From: Clarkia xantiana subsp. parviflora
Lineage: Eukaryota > Streptophyta > Magnoliopsida > Myrtales > Onagraceae
Assembly: GCA_036873135.1 (NCBI GenBank)
Contig: JAPTYO010000005.1
Location: 13,742,166-13,806,165, forward strand
DNA: 64,000 nucleotides
Direction of reading: 5' to 3'
A program made the position numbers and the translations under genes. The notes below the pieces were generated by a model, which was given only the letters and a program-made list of their open reading frames with translations, did not search any database and was not told the origin of the DNA. Below are positions 34,052 to 52,300 of the stretch, piece by piece. Numbering within the stretch: the first letter of the stretch is position 1; every line of letters begins with the position of its first letter.

Positions 34052-34893
34052 AACCTAGTTGTACCAATAGAATTTAGTAAAAAAAAAAATCATTTTTCTT
34101 AGTTGTCAACATTAACCAAATTATATTATAATATAGATAGATATTTTGATATATAGATTTTCATATTATAGGATGCATCACTTAATTTGATTAATTTATG
34201 AATGGAACAAAAATATCTATTTTATGTTTTTTCTTTTCAAATTTATTAATATACTTAATATTATTTTATCAATTTTTATTTTTTTTTACTTATTTATATT
34301 TTAAATGATGCAGTAATTTATTCACTTGTATTAATTATAATATATTTTAGATACAAATTAAAAAAATTATTATAATAATTTTTATATATTTTTTATAGAT
34401 TCAAATATTGTTAAAATATATTTACTACAACATGTATTTTATTATTATTAATTACTTATATCCTATATTTTCTTAGAAATAACCATTCATAAAATATTTA
34501 ATTTTTTAATATATATTTTCTTAATATTATAAATTTAGTTTTATAGTTATTTTTAATAGTTTTTACATTTTATTTTATTTACAAAAAGTCATATATTTTC
34601 TCAAAATTTTAGTTCAATTGAATTTGAATTTGCTAATGGTGTAGGCAATTGTAAATAACTATAATAGGGTTGCAAAATATGAATTTATTTATGTTGGGAT
34701 GTAAAACTCAAATTGATTAATTTGTTAATGAAACGGACATCAAGAGTGAATGAGGAGATTTTCTTTCATTTTAGGGCTCCATGTGGAAGAGAGATAGTTG
34801 TGACTTATATGTAACTTATCAAAGTATTAATGTGGACCAATGAAATAAAGTTATTTTAACAAATATGATAGAGAATGTTAGTTAAAAAACTTA

Positions 34894-35965
34894 GGGTTAA
34901 GAACCTATGAAAGGTCTGAACTATCACCCATGTTAACGGGAGAGGTCTGAAATTTAAAAAGTTAATAACAGAGGTCTGAAATTACAATTTTGTTGATTTG
35001 AGGTTTTCCGTCCATTTTTAGGGTTAAATTTAACAGAATTGTGTGAAATGACATTTTTGCCCCTTTAATATTTTGTTTTATTTAATATCTTATTTAAGGA
35101 AATGTGAAATGACAATTTTACCCCTAAAGTCAAATTAAAACCATCCAACTCCGGCCACCACCACCCGACTCCGGCCACCACCACCCGACTCCGGCGACCA
35201 CCACCTCGACTCCGACCACCACCTCGGCTCCGGCGACCCGACTCCGGCCACCACGGGGCCAAAAAAGCTCCGATCGGGGCCAAAAAGCTCCGATCGGGGC
35301 CAAAAAAGCTCCGATCGGAGCCAAAAAAGCTCCGATCGGAGCTTTGTGGCTCTGGTCGGAGCCACAGAGCTCCGGTCGGAGTTCTGTGGCTCCGACCAGA
35401 GCCACAGAGCTCCGATCTGGAGCTCTGTGGCTCTGGTCGGAGCCACAGAGCTCCGACCGGAGCTCTGTGGCTCCGACCAGAGCCACAAAGCTCCGATCGG
35501 AGCTTTTTGGCTCCGATCGGAGCTTTTTTGGCCCCGATCGGAGTCCAATCGGGGCCGGTGGCTCCGATCGGAGCCCAATCGGGGCCGGTGGCTCCGATTT
35601 TGGCCCAATCGGAGCCTTGGTGGTGGTCGCCGGAGTACGGCGGTGGTCGCCGGAGTACGGTGGTGGTCGCCGGAGTACGATTGGTGGTCGCCGGAGTACC
35701 GTGGTGGCTTCAAGGGCATTTTGGTCTTTTCACTCCATGCATGTGAGGGGCACACTTGATAGAAGGGCATTTTTGGAATTTTATTTAATTTTCGGTCACA
35801 TGCCAAGCATGTGACCAACTTCCGTTAGTTTTAACGGAAAAAACTAACGGATACCGCTGTTATCAACAAAACAGAAATTTCAGACCTCTGTTATTAACTT
35901 TTTAAATTTCAGACCTCTCCCGTTAACATGGGTGATAGTTCAGACCTTTCATAGGTTCTTAACCC
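34894..35965. mobile_element. Mutator-like non-autonomous element with ~104-bp TIRs
   Basis: A 1072-bp element starting GGGTTAAGAACC and ending GGTTCTTAACCC; the terminal inverted repeats extend about 104 bp with only a few mismatches. A perfect 9-bp target duplication aaaaactta flanks it (34885-34893 and 35966-35974). Long TIRs plus a 9-bp duplication are typical of Mutator-like elements. The interior holds a dense GC-rich array of CTCCGATCGGAGC- and GGCTCTGGTCGGAGCC-type palindromes (35265-35600), which gives long overlapping open frames on both strands without any real protein. No transposase. Confidence 0.85.
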
Positions 35966-36020
35966 AAAAACTTACTTGTCATGTTTTTGTATGTTCTATC
36001 CAGATTATATTATATATAGA

Positions 36021-36790
36021 TTATATTCTATAAGCTTTCCGTAGACACAAAAATTGCATAATTTGGACTTGTAGAGATGAATTTATGGCCATTTAAAGTT
36101 GGACATTCAAATTTGTTTGGTTCGGTCGAAATTCCGAACCGACTCGTTTTAAGGTCATAAACAGGTATGTTACAATTTTATTCGATCTGAAAGGATTGTA
36201 GGACATTAAAGTATGTTAGTCAAGCTTTTCATTGACGTTAAGATCATTCAAAACAGAGTTTTATGGAGAAAGTTATGAACCTTAGGAGTTGCATTTTCAA
36301 ATCTGTTTGGTCATTTTTGACAGTATTGTTTGATGACGATAAAAAGCTATCATTTCGTTTTTGGGAAAACGAATTATACAGTATTAAATTAAATTAGATA
36401 AGATTTTCGTGGACATAAAGATCGCTTATAATGGACTTTTATTGATGAAAATATGGTCTTTTAAAGTTGACAGGTTAATCTGAAATTCTGCAGTAAACCT
36501 AAACGTGTATACTAGCTTTAGGAGGCTCATTCGAGGGAACCAGACATCAGATTAAAGCACCATTGGTATCGTGACTGAAAGAGGCTGGTCAAATATGTGG
36601 TAAACTAAGCTTGACTCGGATTACTTATGGTGGTTGAGAACGATTCTATTGATTATGACACATATTTGAGTGTGCGGTCACGATTGAGATACATCACATC
36701 AAGAGTTACATTAATATATGTTGTTCGGTATTATAGGAATATTGATCGAATTTGATCAACGTTATGATTAAGATTTGGGGGCCTAGTGCG
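36021..36790. repeat. Distal part of the extensin 3' flank
   Basis: Continues the flank after the Helitron-like insertion; aligns with 3620-4382 with more substitutions and indels than copies A and B show with each other (for example a differing stretch near 36335-36390). This larger divergence marks it as the older paralogue. Confidence 0.8.
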
Positions 36791-37254
36791 TGTTGGATTA
36801 CAGGGCTAAATACTACGGAAACACAGAAACGTACATGCTAGTAATCACAATTACGCAGCGGAAGATGTGCACATACCTTAAACACTTTCTGTAGTCCCAA
36901 GATCTTGCTGAGGGAGTTCTTGATCCACCGGACGGAACCCGTAGAGGTTTTTGTTAAGGATGCCCTACGCGGTATAGTCTCCACAACAAAGCCTCTGATC
37001 GATTCTTGGCAGGGATAGATCTCACGAGTGTTTGCTTAAAGTAAATTGGCACACCCTTGGTGGTGAAGGTGGTTCGGCCGAAACTAGGGTTACTAAAGGA
37101 GGGTTTTCTCTCAAATTACCACAAATGAGGAATTGTGAATTACCCTAATAAAACCCCTAATACTCCCTATTTATAGGAAGATCAAAGTGGACAACAGTGC
37201 ACTTTGACCACACCTATATTTCGGCCGACCTTGGTGTATAAGGGAGGCCCAATT
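36791..37254 (-). repeat. Copia 3' LTR, partly deleted
   Basis: Starts TGTTGGATTACAGG directly after gtgcg, the same junction as at 4383 and 41482. It covers 464 bp and stops at GGCCCAATT; the outer part including TGTTAGCATATGG is lost. From 37104 it is identical in structure to window position 1 onward. Confidence 0.85.
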
Positions 37255-37997
37255 GCACCACGTTGTAAGGGAGACCTCTGTTAAAAAACATTAAATTGTA
37301 CCGCGTTGTATCCTAGGTCAACTGTTAATTATCCAATTGCCTAGTTTCCATATAGGAATACTTGTCCAAGGCATCCGCACAAGTATTCAAAACCTTCAAA
37401 TAATATCTGGCTGGTGTCCACCTAGTGAATACAAGAGTCGGTGAATTACAGGTGAACTTGACCATCCCCATCGCTCATACCCTTAGTCAAACCCAACCGG
37501 TTTCCAAAGACATGGTCACTTGGCCTTTTTCTTCAGCACTGCCCTGGTAAGAGGGAAGCGAACATTGAGCCTTACCTTAGATATGAGTTCTGAGTCCATG
37601 AAGATACTTCGGGTTCCTCTTCATAAGGCTCCCAGGATCAATCGCACGCTCGAGGTGAAGAAGTTTGCACCCATTCGAAGAATATGTCGTGTTACTCCGA
37701 AACCAATTGATCGTTTTGCGTAACCAAGTTTACCCCCTGGTTCTTACCAAGTCTTGTTTCGGTAGAGACCCACCACTCCTACAAGAAGACCGTGCCAGTT
37801 TGACTAGGCAAAGCCCACATTTGACATAATATAAGCAGTGGATTGCGTCCTCCTACGAATTTGTTTATAGATCATTAAATCTGATGTAATCAAACATTTT
37901 GAGGTCGATGAATCATAAACTCGATTTGCAATTCTTTCATTTATAAAAAATGTAACTTTCAATTATCAAAATTTTATCACTGATACGTTCCCATTTT

Positions 37998-38632
37998 TTA
38001 AACCCTACGCAATCCAAGCAGTTTAACGTGCTTTTCAAATGTCTCTTTGCGTAATGGTTTAGTTAATAGGTCCGCTACCATGTCATCAATGGGCGAGTAT
38101 TCTAAAGTGATTATATTGTCTTCGACCATAGATTTAGCATAATTATATTTCACATCAATGTGTTTAGTCCTACTATGGTACTTTGGATTCTTAACTGCCA
38201 TAAAAGCTACCTGACTGACGGAGTACACCTTCACAGGCTTACTCCTGACATCGTCATCAAGCAGCGCAGTAAGAAGCCTTTTTAGCCAGACTGCTTCCTG
38301 TGCATTTTTTGAGAGAGCACAGGATTGCTTCTTAGACATCGCGACACAGGATTGCTTCTTGCTCGTCATGAAATGGAGACATTAGCAAGGAGAAAGAGTC
38401 CTCCTGTGGTGGACTTACGATCGTCTAGATCGCCACCATGGTCGGCGTCACTGAAACTGGTCAATTCTAACTTCCAGCCCTCATAACACAATACATAGTC
38501 GGCATTACCTTTCAGATACCGTATGATCCGTTTTACTGCCTTTAAATGTTGATAGCCAGGGTCTGATTGGAATCTTGCTACTAGGCCCATAGCGTTACAT
38601 ATGTCCGGACGAGTGCAAAGCATGGCGTACAT
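37998..38632 (-). pseudogene. Ty1/copia RNase H domain, degenerate (copy B)
   Basis: Same two frames as 895-1535, 6 bp shorter. The segment with the second acidic residue reads AMSKKQSCALSK instead of the family's AMSKMESEFVALSK: the DNA word ACAGGATTGCTTCTT, present once in copy A, occurs here twice 26 bp apart, replacing the codons for MESEFV. This removes the conserved Glu and would by itself abolish RNase H activity. Confidence 0.9.
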
Positions 38633-38670
38633 GAACTTCCGACCATGCTTAAATACTCTGCACTCTTCAT

Positions 38671-39053
38671 TTATTCACGCTCTTGCTGGTTCTTTGGGCC
38701 GTCACGTTTTGACAACGCGCACACGAATACTACCGGCGTCACCACGGGTTTGGAATCTTGTAATCTGAACCTTTTCAACAGTTTGTTGATATAGACTTCC
38801 TGAGATAGACATAACCTCCGGGCGGCACGATATCTAGAAATTTTAATGCCCAAGATGTACGTAGCCTCTCCCATGTCTTTCATTTCAAATACAGATGCCA
38901 ACCAGGACTTTGATTCATTCATGAAACTCACATCGTTCGCAGCAATGAGTATGTCATCCACATATAAGGTTAAGATGACGTACTTAGACCCAGAGGTCTT
39001 TGTATACACGCATGGATCCTCGTGGAGGTTCACGAATCCGTTTCCAACGAATA
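38671..39053 (-). pseudogene. Ty1/copia RT C-terminal part (copy B)
   Basis: Better preserved than copy A: the frame includes NLHEDPCVYTKTSG ahead of LYVDDILIAAND. It ends near 39050, where the DNA passes into extensin 3'-flank sequence (GAATACTTTTGTAGATGTGTA). Upstream RT, integrase and gag are absent. Confidence 0.88.
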
Positions 39054-41481
39054 CTTTTGTAGATGTGTACTGGGTGCAATAAAGGAAGGATATACGGAAG
39101 GAATATTCAAGAGACTAATAATTATTATTCAAATTTTATTAAGGGTCTTCACGTACCATCAAAAGGTGTGGGCCTCATAGGGAGTTGTTTCGTTCGACTT
39201 CGGTAGCAGCTCTCCTTCACTTCTTGATCATGCTTTGCCAGCGACGAATTTGCATTGAAGAGTACGAGGTCACGGGACAGCGCTTAACTTAACCGAGCTA
39301 GAGCAAAATATTAGCAATTACCTATAAGGACCTCATATAAAAATTACAAAGGACCCCATATAGAATTAAAAAGGAAACCCCATATAAAATTAAAAAGGAA
39401 ACCATAGAAATATAATACTTAGTAGTCTTGTTGGTTTTGCGTGTATATAATAATAACTCCATCCATGGTTCAAGTCTCACTATTCATACTTTTAATCCAT
39501 AATAATATTTTTACTATTTAATATTTTTTTCAATTTTATTTAATATTTGTTCACCAATGTCATTTTGCTAGCTAGTTTTTAATCTAATTTTTTTAAAACA
39601 TTTCTAAATTGTCGTTTGTTCTTCTCTTAAAACTCTTGTTTTCTTTTATGTCTCATTTTTTCTCTTCACGCGTCATTGAAAAATTCTTCTTACAATTTTG
39701 GAAGTTATTTTTACAACAAAAATATCATAAGTTTATTTATGCCATTCTAATTGATTTTTTTTAATTGACCAGGAATAATTGTATAATTTTTTATATTAGT
39801 ATAATATTATTAATGTTTGAAGTTTTTATTTATTCATTATAAGTATATATATATTGTTGTAATTTAACAAATTAATTATGGAAAAAATTATTCATTCGAC
39901 CCGAAATTATATTTGATCCTACCGGTTTTTTTAGTTATATAAACAAGTAATGTGCACCAACTGACCCCTGGGTCCTGGATTCGTCACTGTTCTTTGCTGA
40001 AGTAAAGATCAGTCACTTCGTTCCAAGAAGGGTTTCTTGTCTCAAGCACAACATACCCATATTAATTTTTGAAAAGAGAACTTGCATTGGATCCTCATTT
40101 TCATTCTTTTCTCCATTGTAATTGTAGTCATACAACCTATTAGTTTGTTGGACCAAGCCCCTTCTTTGTTATTCTATTTCGTATTAATAAACATTAATTC
40201 TATATAGATATCTGTAACACCACTAAAATATCGGGACTAAATAAATTCAAGTTAAAATTCTGATGTCTTACTTAAGTTAAGAAAGGTTTAAAGGAAACAC
40301 CTTACAAGATGAATACTTGATTGAATACCAAATGAATATTGGGTAAATTTTCCAAATGTACTTAGCGTGAGTTTAGGTGATGAATATTGTCACGCAAATT
40401 TGAGGGTAAACATGGAGAGCACATCCGTTTTCTCAAACTATGTCCACCTACAAAAGTGTTTAACCAAACCAAAAGAGGGACGAGATACAAGGCTGACGGC
40501 GAAGAGTTAGACGAAGTTTCAAAAAATGTTGGGAGTCAGTAACCTCTGTTTGTGACACATGTTGGTAAGTACAGATAACCTCTTTGTAGTCTTGCTCATA
40601 ATTATGATAGGATACACGCTGTTTGGAAATGCATAATTGGTTAACGATGGCTGTGCTACAACCCTGAAATCATACGGATTTATTAATTACCTTCTCAATA
40701 GGATCAAATTATTCTAAATTATATTCTATAAGTTTTCAGTAGACACAAAAATTGCATAATTATGACCATTTGAAGTTGGACATTCAAATTTGTTTGGTTC
40801 GGTCGAAATTCCGAACCGACTCGTTTTAAGGTCATAAACGGGTCTGTTACAATTTTATTCGATCTGAAAGTATTTTAGGACATTAATGTATGTTAGTCAA
40901 ACTTTTCATTGACGTTAAGATCATTCAAAACAGAGTTTTATGGAGAAAGTTAGGAACCTTAGAGTTGCATTTTCAAATCTGTTGGTCATTTTGGACAGTG
41001 TTGTTTGATGACGATAACGACCTACTCAATTTCTTTTTTAGGAGTTGCATTTTCTTTTTGATGACTTATTAATTTAAATTAGATAATATTTTTGTGGCAT
41101 AAAAATCTCTTATAATGGACTTTTATTGATGAAAATATGGTCTTTTAAAGTTGACAGGTCAATCTAAATTCTGCAGTAAACCTAAACGTATACTAGCTTT
41201 AGGAGGCTCATTCGAGGGAACTAGACATCAGATTAAAGCACCATTTGCACCATTGGTATCGTGACTGAATGAGGTTGGTCAAATATGTGGTAAACTTAGC
41301 TTGACTCGGATTACTTATGGTGGTTGATAATGATTCTATTGACTATAACGCATAGTTGAGTGTGCGGTCACGATTGAGATACATCACATCAAGAGTTACA
41401 TTAATATATGTTGTTCGTTATTATAGTAATATCGATCGGATTTGATTAGCGTTACTGTTACGGGTTGGGGGGCCTAGTGCG
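39048..41481. repeat. Paralogue of extensin 3' flank (copy B)
   Basis: Near-identical to 1945-4382, including the hAT-like element. Ends at the LTR start 41482 after gtgcg (41477-41481). No gene seen. Confidence 0.85.
39239..39989. mobile_element. Non-autonomous hAT-like element (copy B)
   Basis: Same termini (CAGCGACGAAT / ATTCGTCACTG) and flanking octamers as 2141-2890. One base longer overall, in T/A-run sequence. Confidence 0.85.
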
Positions 41482-44400
41482 TGTTGGATTACTGGGCTAA
41501 ATACTACGGAAACTCAGAAACGGTACATGCTAGTAATCACATTTACGCAGCGGAAGATGTGCACATACCTTAAACGCTTTCCGTAGTCCCAAGATCTTGC
41601 CGAGGGAGTTCTCGATCCACCGGACGAAACCCGTAGTGGTTTTTGTTAAGGAAGTCCTACGCGGTATAGTCTCTACAACAAAGCCTCTGATCGATTCTTG
41701 GCATGGACAGATCTCCCGAGTGTTTACTAAAAGCAAATTGGCACACCCTTGGAGGTGAAGGAGGTTCGGCCGAAACTAGGGTTACTAGAGGAGAAGGTTT
41801 TTCTCTCAAATTACCACAAATGAGTAATTGTGAATTACCCTAATAAAACCCCTAACTCTCCCTATTTATAGGAAGATCAAAGTGGACAAAAGTCTACTTT
41901 GCCCACACCTATATTTCGACCGGCCTTGGTGTATAAGGGGGGGACCAATTTTGGGCCGCTCATGTCAATTGGAATTTGGGTCTAGCCCAATTTCACTAAT
42001 GTGGCATTTACCCAATTGTCTCGGGTAACATATACATATTAATGGGCTTCCATTTACAACGGCCAATCACCATATGCTAACAGCTCCCACTCGCCGGAAT
42101 GGGAGTGTGCCTGTTAATGTATTATTGTCCAAATCGCATCAACATTTCATTCTTCCAATCTTGTCCCTGCTTCCGAATAGTTCATACGATGTTTTTCGTG
42201 CGACCGGCGGATACGACGAGCATCATGATACTCATCTGTTAGGAGTGTTGTAGCGCCCGCAGAACGTTGATTCCAATTTCCAATCAATATATTAAAAACA
42301 TTAAATTGTACCGCGTTGTATCCTAGGTCAACTGTTAATTATCCAATTGCCTAGTTTCCACATAGGAATACTTGTCCAAGGCATCCGCACAAGTATTCAC
42401 AACCTTCAACTAATATCCGGCTGGTGTCCACCTAGTGAATACAACAGTCGGTGAATTACAGGTGAACTTGACCATCCCCATCGGTCATACCCTTAGTCAA
42501 ACCCAACCGGTTTCCAAAGACATGGTAACTTGGCCTTTTTCTTCAGCACTTCCCTGGTAAGCGGGAAGCGAACATTGAGCCTTACCTTAGATATGAGTTC
42601 TGAGTCCATGAGGATACTTCGGGTTCCTCTTCATAAGGCTCCCAGGATCAATCGCACGCTCGAGGTGAAGAAGTTTGCACCCATTCGAATCTTGAGGTTT
42701 CTACCTAGCACAACTGAGCCTGATCCCGTGGTCGAACATGACACGCGTAGTATGAAGCACGCGTCGATAGCATACCCGAACATTGTCAGGAGTGGGATAT
42801 GTCAACAATACTATCGCAGAATTTTCATATGGCCCAGAATGTGGTGAATGACAAACAGAGTTCATCACGATGATGTGCAAAACGAAGATCATGTCGTGTT
42901 ACACCGAAACCAAATGATCGTTTTGCGTAACATGTTTACCCCCTGGTTTTTAGCCAGTCTTGTTTCGGTAGAGGCCCCCCGCTCCTACAAGACGACTGTA
43001 ACTGTCTGACTAGGCAAGGCTTACATTTGACATAATTTAAGCAGAGGATTGCGTCCTCTTACGTACTTTGAAACGATGTGTTCCGTCTTTCGAGGTACAC
43101 GTGCTCGTGGCCCCTATTCCAGGTTTAACCTATGGTATAAATCATTTCGTTTCCAAAATTCAATTTAATTTAATCCAATCGGTTTCGCACATGTTCATCA
43201 TTACAGAATTTATCATATAATGAAGTACTAAAAAATGAGAAAGAGTTAAATCGGTTTGTTCTTAGAATTACAAAATCGATGGATATTAACGGTATTTCGA
43301 TGTTTCATGATATTAGATGAAGGAGAGCGTGTATATTTGTTTGATCCGACCAATTGCACTTGGTGGATATTTCGGTTTTAACTTCGTTTCAGATCGATCC
43401 GGTTTAACCGAGTAGATTAATTTTGATAAGTAGATCACATTTCGAATCAAAAGGAAACTACTTTGTTCAACAAATCCGAATCTCAATCAACAAAAATTCA
43501 AATATTAAACGAACAATAGGAAATGCATTAAAAACAATAATAAGGTCTCAGATCGTAGATTGAAGCTAAGATAAACAAGCAGTCTCAACATGTATCATCG
43601 GTGGTTGTTGCACCGATCACCGTTTAGACCTTTTGTTGCTAGGGTTTGCCAAGCTTTTCCGAAGACCATCGAATCTGTCATGGATGCCTCAGATTCTTTG
43701 GATATGTTTTCTTCTCCATGGTCGGCCTCGTACAGATCCACAATCGCCTTAATCGATGTGATTAGACATGTGAGTCCATTATCATTAGCAAACCATGAGA
43801 GAGGAAACATCTTCATTACTTTCCGAACCCTTGTCCATACGTCTGTTTCGTCAGCGGGATCATGAGCGGTTATAACACCGTTATCATTGCATAGACTACT
43901 GTAGTATTCTTCCATGAGGTATTTTGCTTTAGCGGCCTTTCCTCCACCTTAGTGAAGGCTTGTGGCACACCAAAGATGCAATGCGCTGCTCTCCATTAAC
44001 TATTCCTCTACTTCAACTGACAGTTTCGAGTAAATTGATTCTCGTGCTGTCCGATCTTTCCTCAACCTTTTCTTGTTGTTGTAGATGTATGGTTTTCCAT
44101 ATTTGTCCGTCTCGATCCTTTTTGCTTTCAAATTGCTTTAGTCATCAACGCATGCAGCAATACAGATATCTTCAACACTGTCTTTCCATTCATCATAATT
44201 CATACCATCCATATTGCGAGGTTCATAGAAGCGTACCGACCCAGCCATGAAAACTAACACATTGATAATCATGCACAATTAGGGAGACAATAACATTTTG
44301 AGAAAGAATTGCATACATCAGATATCTATTAAGATAAATTACGACAAATAATGATTCCTCAGCCATCTAAACCAAACCGACTGCCAGTAAACCGATGGAA

Positions 44401-46826
44401 GGGGGTTGTGAAAGAGTTCGCATTACCGTTGTCGTCTAGATCAGTCTTTTAAATTGGTTTTGATCGCAAATTACCGGAACAGGAATTTCAAAATAAGCAT
44501 ACCTGATCTTGGCTTTCCCAAGGCTCTTTTTTTTTGAAAAAAATATTCTGATGAATTTACGCATGCATACACAATTCTACTTCACAAGCAAATCATCATA
44601 GCAAGCCAAGTTCATCGTCCAAACCACATATCATGCATACGCGTAATGCGTCTAATGTTCCGAGGAACTCATGCTAGCATATACATAATTCTAATTTCTA
44701 AGTAAACTATTACATGCAGCTAGATCCTTCTTAACATTCAAGCATACGTGTCATACATGAAACTTCCACATCAAAAATGCATATTTGGCGACTGGTTTTC
44801 ATTTTTAAAACATTTTAAAATATTAAGGGTTGAGTTGCAATTCATGCTAATAGTCAATCTTGCGAATTTCTAGACATTTATCTTAGTCAATTGCAACCAT
44901 CAGAACATATCTATCCTAGTGCGCAGACCATATATTTAACCAGGGCTCTGCCCCCAACATGCAATTTCCAGCTTGCTTGACATATTCAAGACGACAGTTC
45001 TAATAGATATATGTGACGTAAAGTAAGCAATTTAAATTCTGCCGTCTAATTAATCCAGTCCCAAAATCATGCATTTATGAGATCCATCACCATAACCGAA
45101 ACTACGCATTAAGGTTTAATTAAAACATGAAAACTTTAAACCTTCGAGGATTGTGTATACTATTTTAAAGTTCGAAAATATTTGGATTTTAAAATTTGAC
45201 CATCCCATTTTATTAATTGACTTGAATTCGATTTTGAAAAATCCGGTTCGGTTCAGTCACTTTCGGTTCAATCTGGTTAGGTTCCATAAATTCGGTTCTG
45301 GCCGGTTTTATTTTAAAATCTAGTTCATTACGAACCGGTTCAATAGGATTTCGGTTCGGTTCAACACTCACTGGTTCGGTTATATCCACTTAGTTACCCC
45401 GATTCGACCCGACCCGACTAGGTCGAACCGATTAAGAAAACCCGGATTGGTTTAATCTGTTTCAGTTTAGCAAATTGGATCGGCCCATTAAACCCATAGG
45501 GTTCGACAAAAATGTTTCTTGTGGGCTACGTAGGACTTAGCAACCAAGAAATATTAATTATGTAAAATAATTTCAATATTGCATATATATATATATATAT
45601 ATATTGTCAAGATTCTATCTATAAGACAAAATCAATCAACAATTTATATATATATTTCGGCTAATACGCATGTGTATATATTTATTTATTGTTAATATCT
45701 TTAATAGAGAAACAAATATACTGACAATATATTTTCTTAATATTTTAGGCAACTAAATCTATTAATAATATCTTTATCCCTATTAATTATCTAGATATAT
45801 TGATAGTTTTATATTTCTATATATTATGTGAATCTATCCATGCATTTCCAATTATAAATATATTGTCACCTTTAATTAAAATTAAAATATGGTAAACAGT
45901 ATAATAATATATTTCGGTCGAAAACATGAAACTTGAAGCTTAAGAAATAAATTTTTTTACCTTATAATCTCCTAGGATTAGGCCGAAAAATACCAATTGG
46001 AAACAAGTGGTCAAATTTCAAGATCAAATTTTACTAAGATCTACAATCCAATGTTTGATTTTGATAAAAGTCATGTTTTTCTTGAAGGTCACGAACATCA
46101 AATTTTACTAAAATCATCATGAAAATTTCAACACTAACCATTATAAAAATCATAAAATTTGATTTTGAATCAAGAACATAAATTTATCAAAATCATGAAT
46201 TCCTAACACAGGTCTGATACTACTGGTGGATTACAGGGCTAAATACTAAGGAAATTACAAACGGTACATGCTAGTAATCACATTTACGCAGCAGATGTGC
46301 ACATACCTCAAACGCTTTCCGTAGTCCCAAGATCTTGCTGAGGGAGTTCTCGATCAACCGGACGGAACCCGTAAATGTACTTGTTAAGGAAGCCCTACGC
46401 GGTATAGTCTCCACAGCAAAGCCTCTGATCGATTCTTGACAGGGACGGATCTCCAAAGTGTTTGCTTAAAGCAAATTAGTTCACCCTTGGTGGTGAAGGT
46501 GATTCGGCCGAAACTAGGGTTACTAGGGGAGGAGGGTTTACTCTCAAATTACCACAAAGGAGGGATTGTGAGTTACCCTAATAAAACCCCTAACACTCCC
46601 TATTTATAGGAGGAGCAAAGTTGACAAAAGTCCACTTTGCCCGCACTTATATTTCGGCCGGCCTTGGTGTATAAGGGAGGCCTAATTTTGGGCCTCTCAT
46701 GTAAATTGAGATTTGGGATTTGGGTCTAGCCCAATTTCCCTAATGTGACATTTATCCAATTGTCTCGGGTAACATATACATATTAATGGGCTTCCATTTA
46801 CGGCGCCCAATCACCATATGTGAATA
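41482..46826 (-). mobile_element. Complete pol-less copia-type LTR element (copy B)
   Basis: 3' LTR 41482-42082, 5' LTR 46224-46826, target duplications gtgcg at 41477-41481 and 46827-46831. About 32 bp shorter than copy A, mainly through a ~24-bp loss beside GGGCTACGTAGG near 45533 and loss of repeat units in the GGTTCGG cluster. The PBS region has lost one base (CAGGTCTGATAC). The unidentified frame is at 43595-43915. Confidence 0.9.
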
Positions 46827-46831
46827 GTGCG

Positions 46832-52300
<5,469 letters not shown>

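Larger units (their letters stand above)
32996..36020 (-). mobile_element. Helitron-like insertion, non-autonomous
   Basis: Defined by comparison with two empty paralogous sites (CTAAA/TTATATTC at 3616-3623 and in copy B). On the minus strand it starts TCTATATATAATATAATCTG and ends CTAG, inserted exactly between A and T with no target duplication, which is the Helitron signature. A better 3' terminus lies inside: on the minus strand a GC-rich hairpin (TGCGCAACGCGCGG, 33229-33242) is followed 11 nt later by CTAG (33215-33218). The outer 219 bp (32996-33214) may be flanking DNA picked up by read-through to a second CTAG. No Rep/helicase frame. Contains a Mutator-like element and an internal ~243-bp tandem duplication. 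Confidence 0.7.
32090..36790. repeat. Extensin 3' flank, original paralogue
   Basis: Contiguous with an intact extensin gene, unlike its paralogues at 1945-4382 and 39048-41481. It lacks the hAT-like insertion (single TGCTTTGC near 32270) and carries a 3025-bp Helitron-like insertion (32996-36020). After it, 36021-36790 continues the alignment to 3620-4382 and ends at the same copia LTR junction, gtgcg/TGTTGG. Apart from the insertions I see no gene. Confidence 0.85.

Noticed and set aside
35065..35818. Several overlapping open frames with repeated ALVGATELRSE-type peptides
   Set aside because: They come from the GC-rich palindromic tandem core of the Mutator-like element, are open on both strands at once and show no domain.
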